A stretch of DNA of 64,000 nucleotides, from contig NC_081146.1 of NCBI RefSeq assembly GCF_958295425.1, positions 6,263,649-6,327,648 of the forward strand, written 5' to 3'. Shown here piece by piece: positions 13,125-25,655 of the stretch. The DNA comes from Solea solea. Taxonomy: Eukaryota > Chordata > Actinopteri > Pleuronectiformes > Soleidae. The stretch's first letter is position 1; the number at the start of each line of letters is the position of its first letter. Under the pieces are notes generated by a model. It was not told the origin of the DNA, did no database searches, and saw nothing but the letters and a program-made list of their open reading frames with translations. The translations under genes were made by a program, and so were the position numbers.

Positions 13125-14470
13125 TTGAGTGCACTGTATATATACAGTGTGTGTTTGTGTCTTCTTGTCTGGGTATCTTTGTGAGGAGAGTGAGGACATC
13201 GTTGTTGGAGGGTCAAGACTTGGTTTTAATGTTGGGTTAAAAATTAAGTTATGGGTTAGGCATTCAGTTGTGGTAGTTAAGGTTCGAGTTAAGGGGCTGT
13301 CTATGAATGCTGTGCAAACATGTGTGTGTGTGTTGTTCTTCACTTTGTCTCTCACACACACAAGAATGTGCGTGTCCAAGGACGCCTGTCATCAAGAGAG
13401 TCGCGTCTCCAGCTCTGGAACAAGACGCTGGATCCCGAGGAACAGCTGAGTGGTGTAAAGTTACTGTGAGTGAAGAATGCAGTGAGTACAACGTGCCACT
13501 GTTCTCTCCTCATGGACGTCAGCCTCATACTCCACCTCTGTCAGCCTGAAACCATGCTGGGATGTGACCTCTGTACCCTTTGAAGTCATTTATAAGAATT
13601 ATTATGGATCAGGTCATAGTAGCCGTTTGTGAATGTGAGACATTTACGGATTCATGTCTTCTGAAGGAGATAATGAGCTCTTCCTTTTCTTCAGACTCAC
13701 AATTCATCTCTAAAAGCTCAAGGTAAAGAGTACATGAGTACAAATCTCTGAGAAGATGGTGATGTTCTGTCAGATTGGTATTGAGGAGTTAACTCAGCCA
13801 CAAACAGTCCGAGGGAACAGAGTGAAACTCTGAACACTCTGTTAGCAGAAACTGCATTTTGTCTAACTGTATAATCTATTTGAATCTATTAATTAAATGT
13901 ATTATTATTATTCTTTTGTAGGCGTAAGAGGCCGCCATCATGCACCACCATGTTGGATCAGGACAAAGCAGTCGCAGCACCAAGTGTTCTGTGCTCACCA
14001 TGCAAACAAAGACCAACATCCTCTCTGCTGTAAGTAAAGTTTATTTATGTATTCAAAATCACAAAGTGCTGCACAATCATAAATAAGATACGACAGAGCA
14101 GTCATACATCAGCCACCAGTTAAGTAAATCATTTTGGGATAGAATATGAATTTGAATATGCACAAAAAAGGTGTTGCTATTGAACTCTAGGCTGTGGCCC
14201 ACTAGTGGGTCTTGGAGGTATTGCAAGTAGACCTCACCTCACACTGGGCTATGAAATTATAATTTACCAAATTCCATTTGATTGAAAGATATATTCTTTA
14301 ATTTGTGAGAAGACTGGAATTAAAATATACTAGAAGATGTCATTAGAACATTATTTTATATGTATCTGTAAACACAACATAGTTATGACCAAAGTCACAA
14401 CTGTTTTGATCGATATTGATTTATTATTATTCTTTTATATAGGGACCTTTTTTATTTATTTCTAAGTGTT
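13125..14470. other. Intergenic
   Basis: No gene supported. ORFs overlapping the CA/TG-rich stretch at 13320-13370 lack any family signature. Confidence 0.35.
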
Positions 14471-14475
14471 TTCTA

Positions 14476-14585
14476 TAATGATCAAGAAGAGCATAAAAGT
14501 GTCTTTAAAGAAGCAATAATGAACAATAATGAACATAATGATCAAGAAGAGCATAAAAGTGTCTTCAAAGAAGCAATAATGAACA
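14476..14585 (+). repeat. 60-bp tandem duplication (two copies)
   Basis: The block starting ATAATGATCAAGAAGAGC recurs exactly 60 bp downstream with a single visible substitution (CTTTAAAG versus CTTCAAAG). The near identity implies a recent duplication. Confidence 0.9.
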
Positions 14586-14589
14586 TTTA

Positions 14590-16265
14590 TCCACACCTAT
14601 TTAGACTTACTTATCTTATAAGGTCTTATTAAGCTTTATAATGGTTGATTAGAGATTATACAAGGATTATGAAATGTGGGGTCACTTTAATGTTGTGCTT
14701 CATTCTTGCTGATCTCAGAAGGGTTGCATCATTTTTTTGGGTGTCAAACCTCTAAAAGTTGGGAAAAGTCACAGCGATGGCAGAAGTCAGTGGAGTCTGG
14801 ATGTTTTATGTTGAGCAGCATTATAAACATCAGCCTGGACCAAAGTGAAGGAACTTTAGATAAGGAACAGGAACAGAAGCCTGTTGAAGATGTCAGAATA
14901 AACATGTGACAGCAGAGGACAGTAAATCCTCTCCAAATCCTTTCTTTCTTTCTTTTGGGTTTCATTGTTTTATTGGTGCACACTAATACCACCATGACTA
15001 CAAAGCTGTTGTGTGTCTCAGTCAAAGTTTCTTCTGTTTTGCTCTCTTGTCTGAGACGAGGTTTTGACAGGTCATGTCAGATGTGATTGGTGTGGGTGAG
15101 AGGTCGCGCTGAGGGTCGGAGGTTATGCTACTGTGAGCTTCTGCTCCAAAGTGTGAGACATCTGCATGATACTGTTGCTGTTGGTTCCAGGTTAGTTTAC
15201 ACACAGGAGCGAGGCGTGTGTGGACGGTGGAAACTTGTTTCTAAAACATTAACAACAACAGTGTGTGTGTTTTTTCTTCTAATGTCACAGTGTTTGTGGT
15301 GGTTGTTGTTGTTGTTGTTCTTCTTCTTCTTCTTCTTCTTCTTCCTCCACCACCACCTCCGCCTCTCTGTTTTCATCTGCAGACATCTGTAGCAGAGACC
15401 AGGCTGACAGTGCAGCTCAGCAGGAGAGGAGGGTCTCTGGTGTTTGACTGACAGACTAGTGATGAGTGCACAGAGAGGGGTGAAGGGTGAAGGTCACAGG
15501 TCAGGATCCTGCTGAGAGGGGGAGAGCAGAGCTGGAGAAACTGTGAGGAGGAGGAGGAGGAGGAGGGGCGGCTTACTAACAAGGTAGGGTGGTCTCATGA
15601 CAGGAGGAAAAAAACGTGCTGAAAATGATGTAACGGATGAAATGCAACATATACAGTATTTTATAATTATATTAATCATCAAACTTAGATAAAAATAAAA
15701 AACTACTGTTTAAAAAAACACAATAACAAAAGTTGTATTTGAGACAGCTTTTTCATTCATAATAAAATGGTTTTATTCAGTCTTTGTTTGCAATGTTTAC
15801 AACATTTGATAGTTGTGGTTAATTGTGTTGAGTGGGTTCATCTCAGTAAATCAAACCTCTGGTGTATTGGTTTATTAGTCTCATGGGAGTTATTTATTAT
15901 TATTTATGTTATGTTCATGCGTGTCTTTAGTCTGTTGGCTACACACTAACTGCTTCCAGCCTCAGCACTATGATGCACATTCTGCACTTCAGGCTATTTT
16001 CTTGTAGACTGTTGTATTTGATTCAGAGATGGTGGTTCAATTGTCCCAATACAGTTTTTAAAATGGCATCTTTTGTTAGGTGTTTATGACACAATACTTA
16101 TAATACGCCTGTCAAATACTACACTTTATAAAAAATAAAACTAAGCATTTACAAAAAATAAAAACTAATAAAACCACACTCTAAATATGTATTAAAACTA
16201 ACTAATTTAAAAAAGCAAAAGTCAGAACTAAATAAAAAGTTAAACTATAATAACCTTGGTCCTCA
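14590..16265. other. Intergenic
   Basis: Holds (TTG)n/(TTC)n trinucleotide runs at 15305-15345, a (GGA)n run at 15546-15566 and AT-rich sequence. No gene recognised. Confidence 0.35.
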
Positions 16266-16269
16266 CTCA

Positions 16270-17272
16270 CAATGTCCTTAACCAGGTACTGTCTGGCTTT
16301 AGATGTGGACATAGTTGTATCACAGCTACACTTAAAGTCTTAAATGATTGATAACAAAGATCACAGTGTTGTTTTTGACTAAAAGATATAAGACTTTCTG
16401 AGAGCAGTCTGGTCTGGTTCACAAGTTACTAGTTCCTGTTGTGGTTGTTGACAGTCTGTGAGGGTTGAGGCTCTTCTTTCTGATCCCCTGACCCTTTTTA
16501 AAGGTGTTCCACAAGGAACCCTATTGGGCCCAATGATATTTAACATCGTCCAACATGCTTTTTCTAGTCTCCACTTCGTTTTAAATACAAACAAACCTAA
16601 ATGTGTGGTTTTCAGCAGAAATCTACCACATGTTGAGTGTCCCTTTAAGATTTCCTCCTTGGATGGCTCTGAGATGGATTATGTCAAATGCTATAAAGTG
16701 TCTAGGTATATTTGAAACACACATAAATGTCTTGCTCACAAAGGTCAAATTTCACCGTAACAAATCCTCCTTAACACATTCTGCAAAACTACTTCTGGTT
16801 AAAATGTCTACAGGTCTGCCTCGGAAACTCTCCATTAACACTTGCTTCACTGGTTTCTGTTCATTTACAAAAGTCTCCTTGGGGGAAACCCCTTCATATC
16901 TACAGTCACTGCTCAATATTCATAACACTGATCACAGTCTACGTTGTAGCAGCTTCATTTATCTTCTGACCTCAAGAGCTCGTACCTCGTTTGGTTGCTC
17001 TTCTTTGCAGTTTTCTGCTGCAAGTGATTGAATCATCGTCAACAGGCCCTGAAGCTCAGCTCATTCATTCAACTCTCCGCTTTTAAACATTAATTACAAA
17101 TTACAATAGACCCAGAACGTTGCACTTGCTTTTAGCCATTTAGCCTTTTTAATAAACGTGTCGTTACGTCCTTGCGTCTGCCACCTCTGCTGCCTCTTGG
17201 CCAAGTCGTCATTGCAAGCGAGAATTGGTTCTGACTCACCTAAATAAAGGTTAAATAAATAAATTAAAATAT
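16270..17272 (+). mobile_element. Non-LTR retrotransposon (LINE) relic with RT motifs and 3' tail
   Basis: Plus-strand fragments in changing frames give SGFRCGHSCITATLKVLND, then FKGVPQGTLLGPMIFNI (the reverse-transcriptase VPQGS-LGP motif), LHFVLNTNKPKCVVFS, and later FHRNKSSLTHSAKLLLVK and SRARTSFGCSSLQFSAASD. The YADD catalytic segment expected after MIFNI is deleted. The 3' end reads CACCTAAATAAAGGTTAAAT followed by AAATAAATTA, the usual tail of this LINE group. The copy is dead. Confidence 0.82.
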
Positions 17273-17274
17273 AT

Positions 17275-19275
17275 TTTTTAATAAAGTTAAGAGACAAAAT
17301 GAGAGTAAGAGGTTAGTTAAAAGTGTCATTGGTGGTTATGAGCTGGTTATTAAGGCTCATTCTGTGTAAAACACTTCAACAAGAGTGACAACTGCAAACA
17401 ACTCCTTTATTCTCCTGTGTCATACAGTGTTAAAGTTTTGGGAACATGCTAATAAAACAAATATACTTTAACATAGACAGAGCTTTAGGCTGCTTTTTAC
17501 ATTACTATATTAAAATGAATGTGTATTATACTCTTTTCTTTCAGCTCAACCTATATTTTTTGGAAAATCTGGAAAGATGTCACAATTTAAAGTTCACAAG
17601 GCTCATTTTTCTGAGAAAAATTAAAAGAAAAACGTTCTATTTTGTGACTTCTGCCCACTTTTGTTTTGTTTTGAGGACAGATTCATGTCCTCAGGACACA
17701 ATTAAATAAGCAATATAGAACAGAGTAAGCCTGTATAAAAACCACAAAGGTGAAAGTGGCACAAGAAAAGATGGGGGACAGATAAGAGGTTGGACACAAG
17801 AGAAGAGGACAGAGTGAGGCCAAGTTGACTAACATAACTAGTGTTAATAAATGACTAAGTGATAAAAGCGTCATTGATCCCTGCTTTGTAAAAAATTTAA
17901 TTTTCAAACGCGTCAGTAATTCAGCAGCAGAGCCACTCTGTGGTTTCATCTACAGACAGGACGGCCGCAGACTCATCGGGACAGCAGATCCGTCAATAAC
18001 AACTGTGTAATCTCCCACCACAGAACCACACTCAGACACTCAGCTTTCTCCACCAAAGGAAGTCACATTACAATGTCTAATGAAACAAAACTACATGTAG
18101 ATGTTATATATTGGTGTTTATACTGTCTTATATTGTTGTGGTTTTTACTGTGGCTACATGTGTAGTACTCTTTGTTTTTATCTCTGAAAAGAGCTGCAGA
18201 CTAGCACATTACTACATACTCTGTGCAGAACATCAGAGACACTTTATGTCCACTGTGTCTTACTGCATTGTCCCTGAGAAATAAGGATTGATTGATTACA
18301 AGCCAGTGAGAAGAGATATGTCTTTTTCAGTTGCTCATGGGTCTGGGCAGCTCTCACATGTAAACGAAGGCCACAGTTTTGGAGCTGCCACAGGAAAGGC
18401 TTTTTCTCCCCTATTTAGGAAAGGAAATCATCTTTATTTACACAATGAAATTCCGAGGTCAGCTAGTTTTGAACCTATGAGACTTAAGTCTCTCATAACA
18501 TCAGTTGTGACTAATAATGTGTGGTCAGTCAGTCACAACTCAGCCTTCTAAGACAAGAATTTGCAGTCAACAAGGCCAAAAACAGTTTGAGGTCATTTCA
18601 GAACAGTGTCTGCTTTACATGATCTGCAGTGCAGAATACTCACCACTAGATGTCACTCTACAACAACATTTGATCATCTAGCGTTGCCTCTCCCATTCAT
18701 TTGGACAGTCTAACAGAAGTCTGTTAAGTTAAGTAATACGTTTATTACCTTACACATAACCAGAACATGCCTAATCCTAAAGGTTAGCAATTTACATCTT
18801 AATCCTAACTTGAACCAATCCCCAGGAAATGGCCAGGATTTGGTCTCTGTTAAGACTACTGGGCCTTACTAGAAAGAGTCTCACACACCCGCACGCGCGC
18901 GCGCACACGGTGTTTCCTATAGCTCCATGTTTTTTTCTCAGTGAGATCATGTTATGATCACACCGACAGGGGGCGCTGCACCTTCATGAGAATGTGGCGG
19001 TGTATCTCAGCACGAGTCTGGACTACACACGGAGAGCAGAGATTATGTAATGTTTACTATGATGGCACTTCATCATTTGCAAGGTGATGTGTCCTGTCTC
19101 CTCCTGGGCCGAGTTCAAAGGTCACGCGGCACACGTACCGCTATTAAAGTGATCGTGCGTGCGCGCTGAGGTCTGTCTCGCGCGCCGCGTGCACATGTTT
19201 CAGTTGAGGACTCAGCACACCGGCTCAGTCTCCATCACCGTTGCTGCCTGCGAGTTACAAACGCGGGGTTAGTCG
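17275..19275. other. Intergenic upstream of the cic promoter
   Basis: Mostly AT-rich with no gene seen. It turns CpG-rich near 18,880-18,910 (CGCGCGCGC run) and again from 19,100 on. Confidence 0.4.
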
Positions 19276-19394
19276 AGTTCGCCTGACCACGCCCCCTCAG
19301 TCCAGCTGGTGGCAACACTCGTGATGACATCACCGCCGCGCGCGACCATTGGTCACGGGACGTCGCACGCCTGCCCAATCGCCTGGCGGTGAAG

Positions 19395-19402
19395 TGACGT
19401 CA
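19395..19402 (+). promoter_or_regulatory. CRE site TGACGTCA (first)
   Basis: A perfect palindromic CREB/ATF site within the CIC-L promoter. Confidence 0.6.
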
Positions 19403-19454
19403 GCGGAGGCCGTCCCGTTCACTTCCAGCAGAGTGGGCGGGGCGGAGACGTTGC

Positions 19455-19462
19455 TGACGTCA
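19455..19462 (+). promoter_or_regulatory. CRE site TGACGTCA (second)
   Basis: A second perfect palindrome exactly 60 bp downstream of the first. Confidence 0.6.
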
Positions 19463-21486
19463 GGGCAAGAGGAATGCTGCGCGGGGATTGGCTGAGCGCA
19501 GTGAAAGTGAGCGTCTGTTGCTGAGAGAAAACGGAGAGGGAGAAAAACGGAGGGCCGTGGGTAGAGGAGGCTGCAGCAGGCAGAGGAAGAGCAGCACCGT
19601 TACCAACTCAGCTCTCTCCTCTCTGCACTGTCACTGTCTTCACTTTTATTTTCTTTAAACTTCAATGTTGAAAGAGAGGAGCGAGTGCAGCTGCGTGAAC
19701 GCTGCTGAGTCACACAGCTCAAAGTGTGTGAAGCACTGAGCGGCTTGAACTCTCGTGCTGGAGCAGAGACGTGACTGCATGATCACGCTGTGTTCATGGA
19801 TGACACTGATGCTGCTGCTGCTGCTGTCAGTTATGGTAAACATACTCCAACTGTGAAGGGGGGGCGTGTGTGCATTCCTATTGGCTCTCATCTCTGTGGT
19901 CCCGCCTCTCGACCCGCCCACATGCTGTTCCTATGGTTCCCAAAGCTCTCATTGGATACTGTACAGTTTGGGACAGGACACCGGTCTGGCTCGGCAGCCG
20001 CGCCGCCATTGGCTGCACCCACCTGTCGGTCAACGGCAATTTGACAGCAGGCCACGCCCTTTAATCTGTGGCGCCGACGCCAATTGGCTACTGTACCTGT
20101 CAGCAACCTCTGATTGGTCGAGTGGCCCAGCTGTTAGTGGTTCATTCACCATTTTGTGACTGTAGTGGGAAAAGAAGAGCGATAGTTTTTTTACATCCTT
20201 GTTTGAGTTTGTGCGGGGGAAAGACATGTTTTGCGGAGAAAAAGTAAAGTGTGTGGCGACAGCGCGGAGCCGTCGCAGCCGACAGCAGAGACATGTTTGT
20301 GGCAGCCTCCTCGTCAGCACAATAAGACTATAAATCTGTCTCTGGACAACAGAACGGCTCCTGTTTGGGTGAGTTTTCACTCATTTAGCCACAGGCAGAG
20401 AAGCACGAGTGACGACAATTTCACATTTTCAGGAGAAGCGCGTTTTGCACGAGACAAGGAGCGACTGGCGACGGTCGCTCGGTTGTTCCGTCCGAAGAAA
20501 TGGAGAGACACGGAGGAAGAGCCGCGGGAGAGAGGGGAGGGGTGAGGGTGTAACAGCCTGAGTAAAAACTTTCTCAAATGTTTTTACCGCAGTCCCGCCG
20601 AACACTCGCAAACACTCCAGCTTCTCTCGGCTGATATCACAACACGGTGGTGAGTGTTGACCACTTTTTCCTCCACCTTAGTTTTCCAGTTTCGCGCGGA
20701 GCAGCGCTGGCGTAGTAAAAAAAATAATAATAATAATAATAAACACTCGACCCATTTGCAGCACTGCAGCGTAAAATGTTGACGAAAATCCACGCAGGCT
20801 CGTGTTTGCGTTTGTAAAATGGACTCGGGGAGAAAAATGGATAAGATGTAGGGTCCTGTTTCCTGGTGGTGTGGCGGAGGACGGTGTCATGATGTGGGGA
20901 CTAGTAGTGTGTCTGCTACCGCTGCGTACTACGACTACTACAACCACTGTTACTACTACAACTAACATTACTGAGCTGCTTACTAGAGCGAAACACGGAC
21001 ACGCGAATATTCCTGCTTTTTTCTGTCTTTCTTTTTTTCCTTCAAGTTTCTAAAACCACCGTCACCGTGAAGGAAGCGCGTTTGTGTGTGTGCGCGTTTT
21101 ACTGTGCTGGATATTTGTTTGTCAAACACGGTTGTATGAGGAAGAATTAGGCCCGTGTTGTTTGGATAATATGAACGTCACTTGGAACCGGTTGTTTTTG
21201 TTTGTTAGCGGGCACCGAGCAGCACCAGAGCGGCTGACTGCCTCCAGTCAGAAGAACACCGCTTTGACATTGTGCAGCGCATCTCGTAGTACTCGCACAG
21301 ATCAGCGCTGAGAAGCCGGGGAGGCAATTCCGTGTTTTCTCGGCTGTTCTTTTGAACACACACACGTAGACACACACACACACACACCTCGCTGACTTCT
21401 ATTCATTTCGACAGTCGAACCAAAGCCTTATCCGTGACCTTAACCACAGCCAGTGAATTCAAAGACTTTAACTTAACCTAAACCAC

Positions 21487-21548
21487 CATTAACATTTTAC
21501 CTCTGACCTCAACCAGCCATTAACATTTTACCTCTGACCTCAACCAGC
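21487..21548 (+). repeat. 31-bp tandem duplication (two copies)
   Basis: CCATTAACATTTTACCTCTG plus GACCTCAACCAG-type sequence is repeated head to tail without visible change, inside CIC-L intron 1. Confidence 0.85.
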
Positions 21549-22882
21549 AGCTCAGACATTAGGCTCTGCTTCATTAGGACCAGGCTTTGGTCCCCTTTAG
21601 CACTACTAGTCCTGACAAGGTCAATGTTTTTACTAGAAAAGGCAACAAAATAGAACACACACACACACACACACACACAATCCAAGACACAATTTTCTGC
21701 ATTGCAATTCTGCAATCAGTGTCAATGCACCCATGACATCCACGACTGTACAGTTTTGTCAACAGTGTATAGTCATATTTCTCCTTGGATGTATTTTAAT
21801 TCAATGCTTCTTAGTTTTTGACAATTACAAAGTGTCCTCACCTGTCGTGCACGTTCACACGCTCCTCGTGTTGTCATTATTGCACTTTTAATGCAGAGAG
21901 CAAGGCCCTGATGTTTTGGGCATCTTTGTAAATAAACAGTAGCTCTGTCGACCACTGATGTGGCATCGGCAGTTCTGCCATTTGGTCCCAAACAGGATCA
22001 GCCACCTCTGATCTATACCACAGCCTCCTGATCAATTTGAGCCTGAATGCACAAATTCCACACCTTAATGTTTTTGTACATTGTAAGTATTGTTTTATTG
22101 ATATGATATGACAACAATTAAACAGCTGCCAGTGTTAATACAGAGTGACTGTGTATGCTCTTCATCACATGTACGATCACACGTCATCGCTCAGACACAC
22201 ACACTTCAGCTCACCCTCTTTTCCTTGTGTTTCGTAGCGTGTACGATCATCATAACCCTCTCATCAGAACACAAATCAAAGTGTGAGTGTGCAGCAGAGA
22301 GCATGCTCTTCTTTTTTTTTTTTTTTATGTATTTATTTTAGCAGTTTTGTGTATAACTGTGTTCCCCGGTGACCCAGTTAAGGGCAAAGCAGCCCAGTCA
22401 TGCTGGTGTGTTGGAGGGCCAAAGCAGGCTTCACTGTCACGGCCGTACTACCGTCTTTCCCTGTCGTGCCATGGCACATTTCTCTCTCTCCATCCCTGTC
22501 CTCATCACTGCAGCCCTGCGCCCATACAGACACCCATAAAATGCTTTCAGGAGACAGATGAGCTGCAGTGTGCCTGGTTACTACGTGTACACTCTCCCAT
22601 TGACATTTGTGCAAATGCAGCGCTGAGTGAGGTGCAACCTAAAGTCAGCCGTACACGGTTATATACCTTGTGTGATATAAGCAGCTCAAATGAGCCGCGT
22701 GTCTCACTTTAACATACAGCCTAACATACAGGTGTGGTGGAGCACAGGCTGAATTCTCTATGAGTGACTGACTGAACTGGCATCAAGTTGAATGTTTAGT
22801 AAGGTTTCACAGTCCAGTGATAAAATACTGTATAACTTTTTGTAATGTTGACATTGAGATGAGATTTCCCCATGAATGACCG

Positions 22883-22884
<2 letters not shown>

Positions 22885-22918
<34 letters not shown>
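22885..22918. repeat. (TG)n microsatellite
   Basis: About 17 uninterrupted TG units in CIC-L intron 1. Confidence 0.95.
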
Positions 22919-22921
<3 letters not shown>

Positions 22922-24988
22922 CAAGAAACCTTTGCAGTGACATTTGGAATTTTAAAATTCAAGACAGATGAAAGTCAATTTCGGTTTATTTTACAGTAAA
23001 GCCACTTACTAGAACACTACCCACTTTGTGTGTGTGTGACAGTATAAAGATCCTTTGGAGTTTTAAACAGAGTGTACGTGCAGTTACCCTGTAAAGTCCA
23101 GGGAGAGCATTTAGTGTGTGTGTGTGTGTGTGTGTGTAAAGTTAGATGTCACTCTGCTGTGGAGAGGAGACGCGTCGTGTGCCTCGGTTTGTTTACTGGG
23201 AGAAATGGTGGTGAATCATTTTGTTGTTTAAGGAGGAGTACAGTCCAACGGCCGCGGAGATGGCCTCCGTCGATTATGGGTCTCCTCAGGAATTACAGAA
23301 GCTTTTTTCTTTCACGTTTTACATGACCACAGTTATGACGAGCTCCTATCTCTCTTTTCTCTGGATTCACCTCAGACGAGGACACTCTGAATTGTTCAAC
23401 TCTTGTCCTTTTTAAGAAAATGTACGTATAGATTTAGAGTTTCTCTTTGGGTCTTTGATTGCAGTCACAAATATTTAGAAACAAAGGTTGGCAGGGGTAG
23501 TTTATTGAGTACACACTGAAATGCTTGTGATTCTCCACATTAGGACTGTGTGAAAAGTTAAAATCCTGTGCCATGTATTAAATGGCAGCACTGACAGCAC
23601 AATTATAGCTGCATTATGCATTAATTCACATACTTTCCCCCTGTAATTTAGGATAACATATGTGGTGACTTTGGGAACACTGGTATTTTGTCTGGAATTT
23701 CTAATAAAATTCTGTGGATAAGGTTATTAAGGGTCCACATATTTTTTTCATGGATACACACATGGTTGAGGAGCTAAATATTTTTCAATCATTTGACGCC
23801 ATAAATGGCTTAATGTGTCTAATTCTTAAAGACTGTTTTACTGTCCAGTACCTTCCAAGTTCCAAGAAACAAACACACACACACATGCATGCCTGCTGCT
23901 GCTGGCTTATCAGCCAAAGCCTAGAGCTTTTTGGGAGGCCATGAGCATGACCAGTGCATTTTTCTTTGCTCAGATCAGATCCTCGCAAGTCATTCAGTCA
24001 ACCAGTCAGTCAGCCAAGTGGCCCTGACTCCTTCCTGTGTTTTCCAGTGCACTACCACAGCAACTACAGGACCAACACTCCCAGTCGAGGCCTCTGTGTG
24101 GACTCAGCTTGGGACTCTGCTTTCCTGCAGTCAGACGTTGCTCTTTTGTCCAGAATGAATGGTTTGCTGAAATTAGACCGTGAGTTAATGTTGTCACGTT
24201 TTTGTTTTCGCTGTATAAAATGGTCTGACCACTGGTGCAGAGCAATATTTCTTTCAAACTATAATTTCCTATTCGCACTAAAGCCAAGTGGGGATGAATG
24301 TTTCAGAAAATGCGTAGAATAATTTTTTTTGGATGAAATAAACTATCTTCAGTTGCAGAATGCTAGAGGAGCGCAGTAGAGATTGTTTTTCAGATGTTAG
24401 TAAGTATCACAGTTATGGTGCAGCAGGTAAACTCCACACATGATACTAAAGGAGTAACATCATTATCAATATTGTGAGGGAAAAAATTTAGCTGTGGATA
24501 AAACGTTTTTTTAAGAGTTAATTGTGCATTACCAGTACCACAGCGATGCTGAGAAATGACAGAAAATCAGGAGTCATGAAAACAATGGTTGAGGAATGAA
24601 AATGGAAGCAGTGAATATTGTGGAAGGACAGAGGTCACGACGTAAAGGCAGTGATGAGTGTGTGTGAATGACTGAGGTGGTTTATCTGTCATTCAGGATC
24701 GGGAAGAGGTTTCTTCTCTGCACTGCAGGGAGTCGAAGTGGTTTATGTTGTCGATAGTTTGTTCTGGCAAACAAACAGTTAACAGTAAGGTCACCCTGCG
24801 TGTGTGTGTGTGCGTGCGTGTGTGTTTGTGTGTGAGAGTGACAAACTTTTCCAGTGTACAGGCTGTGATATGTGAGTATGTGGGACATATTTGTCCATAG
24901 TCTCTTGTCCGTGTTTGTAAGAATGTTCAGTATCATCATTTGCATTTGTCGGTGAGTTGCTGAGCGTAATTGCACTCTTGTGCATATA

Positions 24989-25022
<34 letters not shown>

Positions 25023-25150
25023 TGAGAGAGAGACTGTATTTAGCCTGTAATCATGCATCAGTGAGTGTGCCTGATCCTGTGCCAGCCTTTTAATTTCTCT
25101 CATTTTGGGCGTATCTTACCAAGGCAGATTATTCCAATTATATTGTCTAT

Positions 25151-25165
25151 TGCGTGCGTGCGTGC

Positions 25166-25236
<71 letters not shown>
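25151..25236. repeat. (TGCG)n(TG)n microsatellite
   Basis: 86 bp of alternating purine-pyrimidine: five TGCG units, then TG repeats, followed by GA-rich sequence. Confidence 0.97.
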
Positions 25237-25243
<7 letters not shown>

Positions 25244-25374
25244 CGAAAACAAAAGACAACTGGGAAAGACCGAGACACCAAGCAAGAGTGAGAGAGGGCC
25301 AGCGAGAGTTAGTATGACTGTGGAAATTCCCAGTGACTACACAACAGCCTATTTGAACAAACAGCCGCATGCTC

Positions 25375-25378
<4 letters not shown>

Positions 25379-25448
<70 letters not shown>
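25379..25448. repeat. (CT)35 microsatellite
   Basis: 70 bp of uninterrupted CT, a pure pyrimidine mirror-repeat tract. Confidence 0.97.
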
Positions 25449-25452
<4 letters not shown>

Positions 25453-25619
25453 TATGTGGGAGACTGACCTCACGCAGGCCACTGCCAGCCCTTCTCTTCC
25501 TAATGGAAGACAAAATAAATGCCATTTTGTTGCACTCCCAAGTTGAATGCAGAGTTTTGTGAAAAAAGCTACGCATGTTAAAGTAGCTGGAGAGAGTACG
25601 GTCGAGAGATCAGGTGACC

Positions 25620-25622
<3 letters not shown>

Positions 25623-25654
<32 letters not shown>
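25623..25654. repeat. (TG)n microsatellite
   Basis: About 16 TG units. Confidence 0.95.

Positions 25655-25655
<1 letters not shown>

Larger units (their letters stand above)
19280..20660 (+). promoter_or_regulatory. cic: CIC-L promoter and 5' non-coding exon region (CpG-rich)
   Basis: CpG-dense sequence starting about 7 kb upstream of the CIC-L coding exon, with no coding ORF of its own. It holds many CCAAT/ATTGG boxes (19348, 19374, 19487, 19879, 19951, 20008, 20081, 20113) and two perfect TGACGTCA sites. Good splice donors at 19836 (TATG|GTAAAC), 20369 (TTTGG|GTGAGT) and about 20651 (GGTG|GTGAGT) could end non-coding exon 1. Which is used cannot be decided without transcripts. No TATA box is evident. 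Confidence 0.7.

Noticed and set aside
21773..21991. 72-aa minus-strand ORF (MGPNGRTADATSVV)
   Set aside because: Reads like protein at first sight, but I recognise no family and it has no supporting splice context.
23954..24322. Possible extra cic exon near 24050 (acceptor-like TTTTCCAG)
   Set aside because: CIC-L needs no further coding exon here and the peptide VHYHSNYRTNT has no counterpart I know. A non-coding 5' exon cannot be excluded.
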